Shown piece after piece: positions 1 to 5,847 of a stretch of 7,706 nt of DNA. This stretch comes from Clostridiales bacterium (GTDB taxonomy: Bacteria > Bacillota > Clostridia > Lachnospirales > CAG-274). The notes beneath the pieces were generated by a model. The model made no database searches and was not told the origin of the DNA. It was given only the letters and a program-made list of their open reading frames with translations. The translations under genes were made by a program, and so were the position numbers. Location of the stretch: NCBI GenBank assembly GCA_021203425.1, contig JAJQBF010000116.1, positions 1 to 7,706 of the forward strand. The letters are read 5' to 3'. Within the stretch, counting starts at the first letter, position 1. Each line of letters opens with the position of its first letter.

Positions 1-1
1 T

Positions 2-2551
2 TTTAATATTATATTTAAATTTATTAATGAAGAAAAGCCTACACACATTGCCGTTGCTTTTGCCCTTCATGCGTCTACATTCAGACACAAGACTTACAGC
101 GAATATAAGGGCACAAGAAAGCCTATGCCTGTTGAGCTCAGACCCCAGCTGCCTCTTTTAAAGGAAATTCTTAAGAAAATGAATATATCTGTTTTTGAAA
201 AGGAAGGCTATGAGGCAGACGATATTTTGGGAAGTCTTGCGGCGAGGTGTGAAAAAGAAGGGATTGCCCCTGTTATTATTTCAGGCGACAGGGATCTTCT
301 TCAAACCGCCACAGAAATAACCGAAGTCAGAATTCCCAAAACAAAGGGTTTCGGAACAGAGGTTGAAAACTATTTTGCCGAAGATGTTTTAAAAAAATAC
401 GGAGTTACTCCCAAGGAATTTACTGAGGTTAAAGCCTTAATGGGAGACGCCTCCGACAACGTGCCGGGTGTACCCTCTATAGGGGAGAAAACGGCAATTG
501 AGATAATAAGTCAGTATAAAACGGTTGAAAACGCTATAGAACACGCCGATGAAATAAAGCCTAAAAAAGCGGCGGAAAACCTTAAACAGTACAGTGAACA
601 GGCACGCTTAAGCAAATTTCTTGTTACCATAGATACAAATGTTCCACTTGAAACGGAAACAGGGGAGCTTAAAATAAATGATATGTTTAATGACGCAGCA
701 AGAGAGGCTTTTGAATATAATGATTTTAAGAGTCTGCTTGGATGGTTTAAGCCTGCCGAGATTTCTACGCCGGAATTTGATGTTAAGGTTATAAAGACGA
801 AAGCTGAGGCGGAAGAATTTGCCTCTTCTCTTACAGGCAAAACCGCTTATAAGCTTATTTTGGATAACAAGACACTTTGCGGCTGTGCTTTTGACGATTT
901 TTCGGGAAACGTGACCGTTGTTCTTGTGGATACTGAAATAAGTCTTCTTGAAAAGGGCTTTACGGAGGAGGATTTTGTTGAGGTTTTCAAAAGCTTTTTT
1001 GAAAGCGATATTGAAAAAATAACCTATGACGCAAAGCCGGACATAGTGTATTTTAAGGGCAGGATTGATGTTAAGGCGGTTGCCTTTGATGCTATGATAG
1101 GGGCTTATATTTTAAACCCCACTGCCTCGGGCTATGACTACAGCCAAATAGGGAAGGATTTTTTAAACCGCCGTCTGCCCTCTGTGGAAGAAGTGACGGG
1201 AAAGGGCAAAAGCCGCACACCCTTTTATAAGCTTGAAGAGGATAAGCTTGTAAAGCTTTTCGGAGATTTTGTTTCGTTTATTGCCGATAGTTTCGAGCCT
1301 ATGAACAAAAAAATAGAGGAGCTTGGAATGAAAGAGCTTTATTATGAAATCGAGCTGCCTCTTATATACGTTCTGGCGGATATGGAAACAACGGGAATGA
1401 AGGTTGACAAAAAGGAACTTGAGGAATTCAGTCTCAGGCTTGACGATAAGCTGGCGGAGCTTGTTTCGGAAATATACTTTTTTGCCGGAGAAGAATTTAA
1501 CATTAACTCTCCGAAACAGCTTGGTGTAATTTTGTTTGATAAATTAGGCTTAAAGGGCGGAAAAAAGACAAAAACGGGCTGGTCTACCTCTGCTGATGTT
1601 CTTGAAAAACTGAAGAACAAACACCCCATTATTGACAGTGTTTTAACCTACAGAATCTATGCAAAGCTGAAATCCACCTATTGTGACGGACTTCTCGGGG
1701 TAATTGACGAAAAAACGAGCAAGATTTATTCTACATTTAACCAAACCGTAACGGCAACGGGAAGAATAAGCTCAACAGAGCCTAATTTACAGAATATACC
1801 CATTAAGCTTGAACTGGGGCATTTGCTTAGGAAAGCCTTTGTTCCTTCATCTGACGAATATATATTTGCCGACGGCGATTATTCTCAAAGTGAACTGAGA
1901 GTCCTTGCTCATTTATCGAAAGACGAAACGCTTATAAATGCTTTTAAAAACGGCGAGGATATTCACAGACTTACGGCATCGCAGGCTTTTAACATTCCTT
2001 TAGAAGAGGTAACCCCTCTTCAGCGGCAAAACGCAAAAGCCGTAAATTTTGGCATAGTCTACGGCATAAGTGCTTACTCCCTAAGTCAGGATTTACACAT
2101 AACAAGAGCCGAGGCTCAGAGATATATTGACGGCTATTTCGAGAGATATCCCAATGTAAAGGTGTTTTTAAATGACTGTGTTAAGTTTGCGGAAGAAAAG
2201 AGCTATTCTGTTACTATGTACAACAGAATCCGCCATATTCCCGAAATTTCGGCAGGGAACTTTAATTTAAGGGCTTTCGGCGAAAGAGCTGCTATGAATG
2301 CGCCTGTTCAGGGAACGGCGGCGGATATAATTAAAATAGCTATGGTTAAAATTTGGAAGAGAATGAAGGAAGAAGGGCTTAAGTCAAGGCTTGTTCTGCA
2401 GGTGCATGATGAGCTGCTTATAGAGGCTCATATTTCCGAGGTCGATTATGTAAACAAGATGCTTAAAGAGGAAATGGAAAAAGCGGCTGAGCTGCTTGTG
2501 CCTTTAAGCGTTGATGTTCATAACGGCAGTAATTGGTATGAGGTTAAATAA
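2..2551 (+). CDS. polA: DNA polymerase I, 5' end cut off by the window
   Basis: Family A DNA polymerase that fills gaps and removes RNA primers in repair and Okazaki fragment processing. The frame is open from base 2, and its first codons encode recognisable PolA N-terminal sequence (EEKPTHIAVAF, FRHK, EYKGTRK). The ATG at 125 is therefore internal, and roughly 40 residues lie upstream of the window. Domains in order: 5' nuclease with EADD (from about 212), SGDRD (about 281-295) and the GDASDNVPGVPSIGEKTA helix-hairpin-helix region (about 443-490); a degenerate 3'-5' exonuclease domain (about 780-1300) where the DxE of motif I and the motif III Asp are not recognisable; the polymerase domain with TATGRISSTEPNLQNIP (about 1750-1803), motif A DYSQSELR (1877-1900), motif B RQNAKAVNFGIVYG (about 2024-2065) and motif C QVHDEL (about 2399-2416). 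R754, K758, F762 and Y766 (E. coli numbering) are kept. Oddities: Ala replaces a nuclease metal-binding Asp (62-64), and Ser replaces the usual motif A Ile. The stop is 1 nt before coaE. Confidence 0.97.
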   Translation, partial: FNIIFKFINEEKPTHIAVAFALHASTFRHKTYSEYKGTRKPMPVELRPQLPLLKEILKKMNISVFEKEGYEADDILGSLAARCEKEGIAPVIISGDRDLLQTATEITEVRIPKTKGFGTEVENYFAEDVLKKYGVTPKEFTEVKALMGDASDNVPGVPSIGEKTAIEIISQYKTVENAIEHADEIKPKKAAENLKQYSEQARLSKFLVTIDTNVPLETETGELKINDMFNDAAREAFEYNDFKSLLGWFKPAEISTPEFDVKVIKTKAEAEEFASSLTGKTAYKLILDNKTLCGCAFDDFSGNVTVVLVDTEISLLEKGFTEEDFVEVFKSFFESDIEKITYDAKPDIVYFKGRIDVKAVAFDAMIGAYILNPTASGYDYSQIGKDFLNRRLPSVEEVTGKGKSRTPFYKLEEDKLVKLFGDFVSFIADSFEPMNKKIEELGMKELYYEIELPLIYVLADMETTGMKVDKKELEEFSLRLDDKLAELVSEIYFFAGEEFNINSPKQLGVILFDKLGLKGGKKTKTGWSTSADVLEKLKNKHPIIDSVLTYRIYAKLKSTYCDGLLGVIDEKTSKIYSTFNQTVTATGRISSTEPNLQNIPIKLELGHLLRKAFVPSSDEYIFADGDYSQSELRVLAHLSKDETLINAFKNGEDIHRLTASQAFNIPLEEVTPLQRQNAKAVNFGIVYGISAYSLSQDLHITRAEAQRYIDGYFERYPNVKVFLNDCVKFAEEKSYSVTMYNRIRHIPEISAGNFNLRAFGERAAMNAPVQGTAADIIKIAMVKIWKRMKEEGLKSRLVLQVHDELLIEAHISEVDYVNKMLKEEMEKAAELLVPLSVDVHNGSNWYEVK
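2540..2544 (+). promoter_or_regulatory. Ribosome binding site that fixes the coaE start
   Basis: GAGGT lies inside the last codons of polA, 8 nt before the ATG at 2553. It supports that ATG over the in-frame upstream Met codons at 2511, 2514 and 2538, which would add residues unlike CoaE. Confidence 0.7.
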
Positions 2552-2552
2552 T

Positions 2553-3149
2553 ATGTATGTAATAGGACTGACCGGCAGCAGCGGCGCAGGAAAAACCACC
2601 GCCACCAAAATTCTTGAAAACCACAATTGTTATATTATAGACTGTGACAAAATTTCCCACGAAATTACAGAACCGGGAACGTCTGCTTATTTTGAAATTT
2701 TAGGCTGCTTTGACGAAATAATTTTGAATACAGACGGAAAAATTAACAGAAGGGCTTTGGGCAATATTGTTTTTAACGACAAAGAGGCTTTAAAGTGTCT
2801 TGAAAATATAACTCACAGAGCAATTAAAGAAGAGGTTTATAAAAGACTTAAAGACGCAAAAGTCAGAGATTATGACCTTATTGTTATAGACGCTCCTTTG
2901 CTTATAGAATCGGGGCTTTACAAGGCTGTGGATAAAATTTGGCTTATATATGCCGATTATGAAACAAGGCTTAAGAGAATAGCCGAAAGAGACGGGCTTG
3001 AAAAAGAGGCTGTAAAAAGCCGTTTCAGAAGTCAAAGTGAATTTGACGAACTGGTAAAATATGCCGATGAAATTATAGACACAACAAGCTTAAGCTTTGA
3101 GGATATGGAAGAAAGAATATTGTTGTTAAAGGAGAGTTTGTATGCTTAA
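2553..3149 (+). CDS. coaE: Dephospho-CoA kinase
   Basis: Phosphorylates the 3' hydroxyl of the ribose in dephospho-CoA using ATP, the last step of coenzyme A synthesis, in the cytosol. The protein is 198 aa, normal for the family. It opens with MYVIGLTGSSGAGKTT, whose P-loop spans residues 8-15. It continues with DCDKISHEITEPGT, where D32 matches the conserved catalytic Asp; INRRALGNIVF and ITHRAI (the usual HP of this motif is HR here); DAPLLIESGL at 113-122; and the lid segment with RDGLEKEAVKSRFRSQ. The start at 2553 is chosen because it places the P-loop where the family has it and has a good GAGGT upstream; an in-frame ATG at 2511 inside polA would add 14 unrelated residues. The gap to polA is 1 nt, and its end overlaps the transglycosylase start by 8 nt, so the genes are probably co-transcribed and translationally coupled. 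Confidence 0.96.
   Translation: MYVIGLTGSSGAGKTTATKILENHNCYIIDCDKISHEITEPGTSAYFEILGCFDEIILNTDGKINRRALGNIVFNDKEALKCLENITHRAIKEEVYKRLKDAKVRDYDLIVIDAPLLIESGLYKAVDKIWLIYADYETRLKRIAERDGLEKEAVKSRFRSQSEFDELVKYADEIIDTTSLSFEDMEERILLLKESLYA
3128..3134 (+). promoter_or_regulatory. Strong ribosome binding site before the transglycosylase ATG
   Basis: AAAGGAG sits 7 nt before the ATG at 3142, inside the end of coaE. It marks 3142 as the true start of the transglycosylase, upstream of the frame break, and argues against the next in-frame ATG at 3380, which has no comparable site. Confidence 0.8.
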
Positions 3150-3715
3150 AAAAACTACAGCGGGAAAAAATGCCGTAATTATGTTTTTGCTTACGGCTGT
3201 TTTTTCGGCGGCGGTTATATGTTTTATGTTTTTTTAAGGTCTGCCCTCTTCGCTATCCCGCCCTTGTTTATGAATATTCCGAAAAATATGATTTAGAACC
3301 TGAGATTGTCTGTGCGGTTATAAACACAGAGAGTCATTTTGACGAAAATGCGGTCTCTTCTGCCGGGGCTGCCGGGCTTATGCAGCTTATGAAACCTACG
3401 GCAGACTGGGCAGCCGAAGAAATAGGAATAGAAGACTACTCCTATGAAAATATAAAAGACCCCAAATTAAATATAGAGATTGGCTGTTGGTTTTTAAACA
3501 GTCTTATATACAGATACGGTGATTTGGAAACAGCCCTTTGCGCTTATAACGCCGGCAGCGGAAATATTGACAAGTGGCTTGACGAGGGAACAGAAGACGG
3601 AACCCTTACAGGCATACCTTTTTTTGAAACAAGAAACTATATTTCAAGGGTAAAAACACATATTGTTGCTTACCGCTGTATACTTAAATTTATCGGAGGA
3701 AAATATGAAGGATAG
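3142..3715 (+). CDS. Membrane-anchored lytic transglycosylase (SLT domain), frame broken by one T
   Basis: Peptidoglycan lytic transglycosylase of the Slt70 C-terminal family, which cleaves the MurNAc-GlcNAc bond to give 1,6-anhydro-muropeptides outside the membrane. From ATG 3142 the frame encodes a short basic N-terminus (MLKKTTAGK) and one hydrophobic signal or anchor helix (about residues 11-31), then hits TAA at 3235. The +1 frame continues directly as KVCPLRYPALVYEYSEKY and then a canonical SLT domain: INTESHFDENAVSSAGAAG with catalytic Glu at codon 3329-3331, GLMQLMKPTADW, CAYNAGSGNIDKWL and TRNYISRV. Removing one T from the T7 run at 3229-3235 restores a 190-aa protein. Between the break and ATG 3380 the second frame has no ATG, GTG or TTG, and a protein started at 3380 would lack the catalytic Glu. 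It overlaps coaE by 8 nt and the lipoprotein gene by 11 nt. Whether the break is a sequencing error, a mutation or a decoded slip cannot be told here. Confidence 0.88.
3229..3235 (+). other. T7 run at the transglycosylase frame break
   Basis: Seven T follow ATG 3226-3228, giving TTT TTT TAA in the starting frame. With six T the reading is TTT TTT AAG and runs into the catalytic domain. The Phe codon before the stop can re-pair perfectly one base forward (TTT to TTT), so a +1 slip at the UAA is conceivable. This resembles prfB only in having a slip at a stop; I see no internal Shine-Dalgarno stimulator at the spacing used there. Confidence 0.75.
3695..3700 (+). promoter_or_regulatory. Ribosome binding site for the solute-binding lipoprotein
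   Basis: GGAGGA, 4 nt before the ATG at 3705 and inside the end of the transglycosylase gene. It selects this ATG, which directly precedes the signal peptide, over the in-frame alternative at 3663. Confidence 0.75.
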
Positions 3716-5273
3716 AATTTTATGTCTTATACTGGTACCGGTATTGGCTGCTGCTTTGCTTGGGGGCTGTTCAGGCTCCTCGGCTGACGAAACAGCGGAA
3801 GACGATACAACGGCGAAGCTTACTATATTAAATAAGGAAAGCTCTGAAAGTGAGTCGGATAATATAATCTGCCTTACTATGAGAAAACCTCAGACACTGA
3901 ACCCTCTTTTAAACGAAGATGTGACGGTTGACAAGGTTTTAAAGCTTGTTTACGAGCCTCTTTTTAATATAAGCGAGGAACAAAGCGTTATACCTAATTT
4001 GGCCTCCGGCTATGATATTTCGGAAGACGGACTGACCATAAGGGTAACCCTTAAAGACGGAATAAGCTGGCAGAATGGAGAGACTATAACATCTGAGGAT
4101 ATAGCCTACAGCTTAGACACCATAAGCGAGGCATCAGATGATGCAATTTACAAATATGTTCTTACGAATATAAACGATTATTATATGGAAGACTGGAAAA
4201 CGCTGGTTATAACATATGACGAGGTTTATTCGGCGGCGCCTTATAATCTGTGTTTTCCACTTATTCCGGCGGATTATTATTATAACGACAGTCTGCCCAC
4301 AGTAGGGAGCGGTCCCTACTGTATTGAGAGCTATGATACAAAGCAGTATAACCTTACAGCGGCGGAAGGAGTTAACGGAACACCTCAAATAGAGGGAGTT
4401 AAGGTTTTAATATCACCCGACTATGAAACCGATTATAATGCTTTTAACAACGGAGTGACAGATGTTCTTGATACAAGTTCAACAGGGCGGGACAGCTATT
4501 TTGCCGATAAGGAGTGTACAAGGTCAATTTACAGCACAAACAGCTTTGAATATTTCGGCTTTAATAACAGACTTGAAATTTTTAACGATAATTTAGCTTT
4601 AAAACAGGCTATAGCCTGCTGTATAGACAGAGAGGATATTATTTCGGGCATATATATGAATAATTTGGAAAGTTCTCTTACTCCGGTAAACCCTTCGGCT
4701 TATATAAGCGGAGAGGCAGGTCTTCCCAAATATGATTATAACCTTGACAACGCACTGGAAATACTTTCGAATAATGACCTTTATGCGTCCGATTATTCAT
4801 TCAGAATTCTTGTAAATGAGGATAATGCAGAGAGGGTTGAAACGGCAAATAAAATTGCGGAAAGTCTTAATGTAATAGGAATGAACGTAACTGTAGACAA
4901 ACGGCCTTATGAAACGTACGCTAATCTCATAGACAATGATGATTTTGATACATTTATAGGGGGAACAGAACTGAGAAACGGTTTTGACCTGCGTCCTCTT
5001 CTTATTTCAACAGCGTCTTATTCGGGAACGAACTTTGTTAATTACAGCGACGGAACTATGGACGCTCTTTTGGAGGCTGAGGTAAGGGCAGTAGGCAGTG
5101 AGGCGGCTAAAAGGGCTATGGGCGAGCTTGAAAGATATTTTTCAACTCAGCTGCCCCTTATAGGTATAGGCTTTAAGACCGGGGTTGTTATGACAAGTTC
5201 TAAAATAAAGGGGGTTACGATTCCTTATATAACAAATCCCTATGTTAATGCGGCGAAATGGAGCATAAATTAG
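3705..5273 (+). CDS. Oligopeptide-type ABC transporter substrate-binding lipoprotein (SBP_bac_5)
   Basis: Extracellular solute-binding protein of family 5 (the DppA/OppA/NikA type), which binds peptides, nickel complexes or similar ligands for an ABC importer. The 522-aa protein has a lipoprotein signal peptide (MKDRILC, hydrophobic core, lipobox LGGC with Cys22 as the lipidation site), then an acidic Ser-rich linker to about residue 53. Family landmarks follow: TLNPLLNEDVTVDKVL (64-79), YEPLFNI, IPNLASGYDISEDGLT, LKDGISWQNGETITSEDIAYSL (117-138), the GSGPY motif (near nucleotides 4303-4320) and AIACCIDREDII in the middle. The start at 3705 is taken over 3663 because it gives a proper signal peptide and a GGAGGA site. 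No permease or ATPase gene is in the window, so it either works with a transporter encoded elsewhere or acts alone. Coupling to a lytic transglycosylase hints that released cell-wall peptides might be ligands; that is inference only. The substrate cannot be read from the sequence. Confidence 0.92.
   Translation: MKDRILCLILVPVLAAALLGGCSGSSADETAEDDTTAKLTILNKESSESESDNIICLTMRKPQTLNPLLNEDVTVDKVLKLVYEPLFNISEEQSVIPNLASGYDISEDGLTIRVTLKDGISWQNGETITSEDIAYSLDTISEASDDAIYKYVLTNINDYYMEDWKTLVITYDEVYSAAPYNLCFPLIPADYYYNDSLPTVGSGPYCIESYDTKQYNLTAAEGVNGTPQIEGVKVLISPDYETDYNAFNNGVTDVLDTSSTGRDSYFADKECTRSIYSTNSFEYFGFNNRLEIFNDNLALKQAIACCIDREDIISGIYMNNLESSLTPVNPSAYISGEAGLPKYDYNLDNALEILSNNDLYASDYSFRILVNEDNAERVETANKIAESLNVIGMNVTVDKRPYETYANLIDNDDFDTFIGGTELRNGFDLRPLLISTASYSGTNFVNYSDGTMDALLEAEVRAVGSEAAKRAMGELERYFSTQLPLIGIGFKTGVVMTSSKIKGVTIPYITNPYVNAAKWSIN
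4299..4322 (+). repeat. Perfect 10-bp hairpin inside the lipoprotein gene
   Basis: ACAGTAGGGA (4299-4308), loop GCGG (4309-4312) and TCCCTACTGT (4313-4322) form a perfect 10-bp inverted repeat. It lies over the codons for the TVGSGPYC segment, a conserved motif of the family. No T-run follows, so it is not a rho-independent terminator. It may be chance from the coding sequence or an mRNA structure. Confidence 0.7.
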
Positions 5274-5295
5274 GGAGCGGCAGCGGCTTATTAAG

Positions 5296-5301
5296 AAAGG
5301 A
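5296..5301 (+). promoter_or_regulatory. Ribosome binding site of the antitoxin gene
   Basis: AAAGGA lies 8 nt before the ATG at 5310. It shows that the translation start sits on the far side of the 195-bp insertion from the conserved antitoxin domain. No in-frame ATG, GTG or TTG precedes the conserved domain inside the last part of the insertion. Confidence 0.65.
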
Positions 5302-5309
5302 TTGATATT

Positions 5310-5756
5310 ATGTTAGCAAACTTTCATGTACACTGTACATTGCCATACTGTAAAAGCCGATTGCTCCGTGCTTTGCACTCCCGCAATCGCTCCCGACATT
5401 CGCTGCTCCGGACTATCGTCCTACGCTGCTCATACCGGGGAGGTTGTCTGATACACAGCCATCTGCGCAAATGTTGTTTGCCCATCTGTCTGTCTATCGA
5501 CAACGCTTTTGCAGTAAAGACAATTTATAATGCGGTTGAAGATTTTGATAAAACTTGTGATGAAGTGGTTCAAAACTGTGGGCCTGTTATAATTACTCGG
5601 AAAAATGACGATAATGTTGTTCTTGTATCTCAAGAGGAATATAATAATCTTCTCGAAAATGTATATATTCGCAGGAACAAGGCAAATTATACACGTTTAA
5701 CAGAATCCATTAAAGAGGCAAAAGCAGGGAAATTAATTCGGCTTGATATTGAATAA
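5310..5756 (+). CDS. Phd/YefM-family antitoxin with an in-frame N-terminal insertion
   Basis: Type II antitoxin of the Phd/YefM family, which binds DNA through its N-terminal domain and neutralises a RelE/YoeB-like toxin through its C-terminus. Residues 69-148 match the family throughout: VKTIYNAVEDFDKTCDEV, PVIITRKNDDNVVLVSQEEY, NNLLENVYIRRNKANY, LTESIKEAKAGKLI. Residues 1-3 are MLA, and joined to residue 69 they give MLAVKTIYNAVEDFD, a typical start for this family. Between them are about 65 residues rich in Cys, Arg, His and Leu that resemble no antitoxin sequence and are encoded by DNA of about 51% GC, against about 33% for the rest of the gene. The frame is kept and there is no stop, so a 148-aa protein could be made, but its DNA-binding domain would carry a foreign N-terminal extension. 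No toxin gene follows: the 91 bp to the next gene encode nothing like YoeB or RelE. It may be a decaying or orphan antitoxin. Confidence 0.85.
   Translation: MLANFHVHCTLPYCKSRLLRALHSRNRSRHSLLRTIVLRCSYRGGCLIHSHLRKCCLPICLSIDNAFAVKTIYNAVEDFDKTCDEVVQNCGPVIITRKNDDNVVLVSQEEYNNLLENVYIRRNKANYTRLTESIKEAKAGKLIRLDIE
5319..5513. mobile_element. 195-bp structured insertion within the antitoxin gene, type unknown
   Basis: The segment separates codon 3 (GCA) of the antitoxin from codon GTA at 5514. It ends in GCA, so a 3-bp GCA duplication or an ambiguous boundary is possible. Its length is a multiple of three and it has no stop in the host frame. It contains a series of inverted repeats: ATGTAC/GTACAT (5326-5340, loop ACT); CGATTGC/GCAATCG enclosing GTGC-TTT-GCAC (5358-5389); GGAC-TATC-GTCC (5410-5421); GGTTGT/ACAGCC with one T-G pair (5442-5460); and GCAAA/TTTGC (5467-5481). 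CGCTGCTC is repeated directly at 5401-5408 and 5424-5431. GCAAA at 5316 and TTTGC at 5508-5512 form a weak terminal inverted repeat. It encodes no transposase and is too small to be autonomous. It could be a palindromic element like the Rickettsia elements that insert in frame, a MITE-like remnant, or part of another mobile element. Confidence 0.5.
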
Positions 5757-5835
5757 TAGTTGATGCTGTTTATGCTTTATATTATTGCTGTGACAAATAA
5801 TAAAATCCTTTTGAAATTTGATTACATTGAAACAA

Positions 5836-5843
5836 GGCGGTGA
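5836..5843 (+). promoter_or_regulatory. Ribosome binding site of the uridylyltransferase-like gene
   Basis: GGCGGTGA, with its core ending 4 nt before the ATG at 5848. It favours this start over the in-frame ATT codon at 5818, which would add ten residues and has no Shine-Dalgarno match. I see no confident promoter or terminator in the 91 bp between 5756 and 5848. Confidence 0.55.
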
Positions 5844-5847
5844 TAAA

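Noticed and set aside
125..127. ATG at 125 as the start of polA
   Set aside because: The frame is open upstream to the window edge and encodes conserved PolA N-terminal residues (EEKPTHIAVAF, FRHK, YKGTRK), so this Met is internal.
1229..1257. Repeated AAGCTT hexamers in polA
   Set aside because: They follow from Lys-Leu codons in a Lys/Leu/Glu-rich stretch, with no regular spacing or other sign of a functional repeat.
3380..3715. A separate 111-aa protein starting at ATG 3380
   Set aside because: It would begin in the middle of the conserved GLMQLM motif and lack the catalytic Glu. It is the tail of the frameshifted transglycosylase.
5430..5633. Small minus-strand ORF across the antitoxin and its insertion
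   Set aside because: Half of it is the complement of the conserved antitoxin codons, and it has no family resemblance or convincing ribosome binding site. It is a shadow.
5757..5847. Possible promoter (TTGATG at 5760 with AT-rich sequence downstream) or terminator (ATTATT/AATAAT) before the uridylyltransferase gene
   Set aside because: No -10 hexamer at good spacing matches well, and the inverted repeat is AT-only and short. Neither can be supported.
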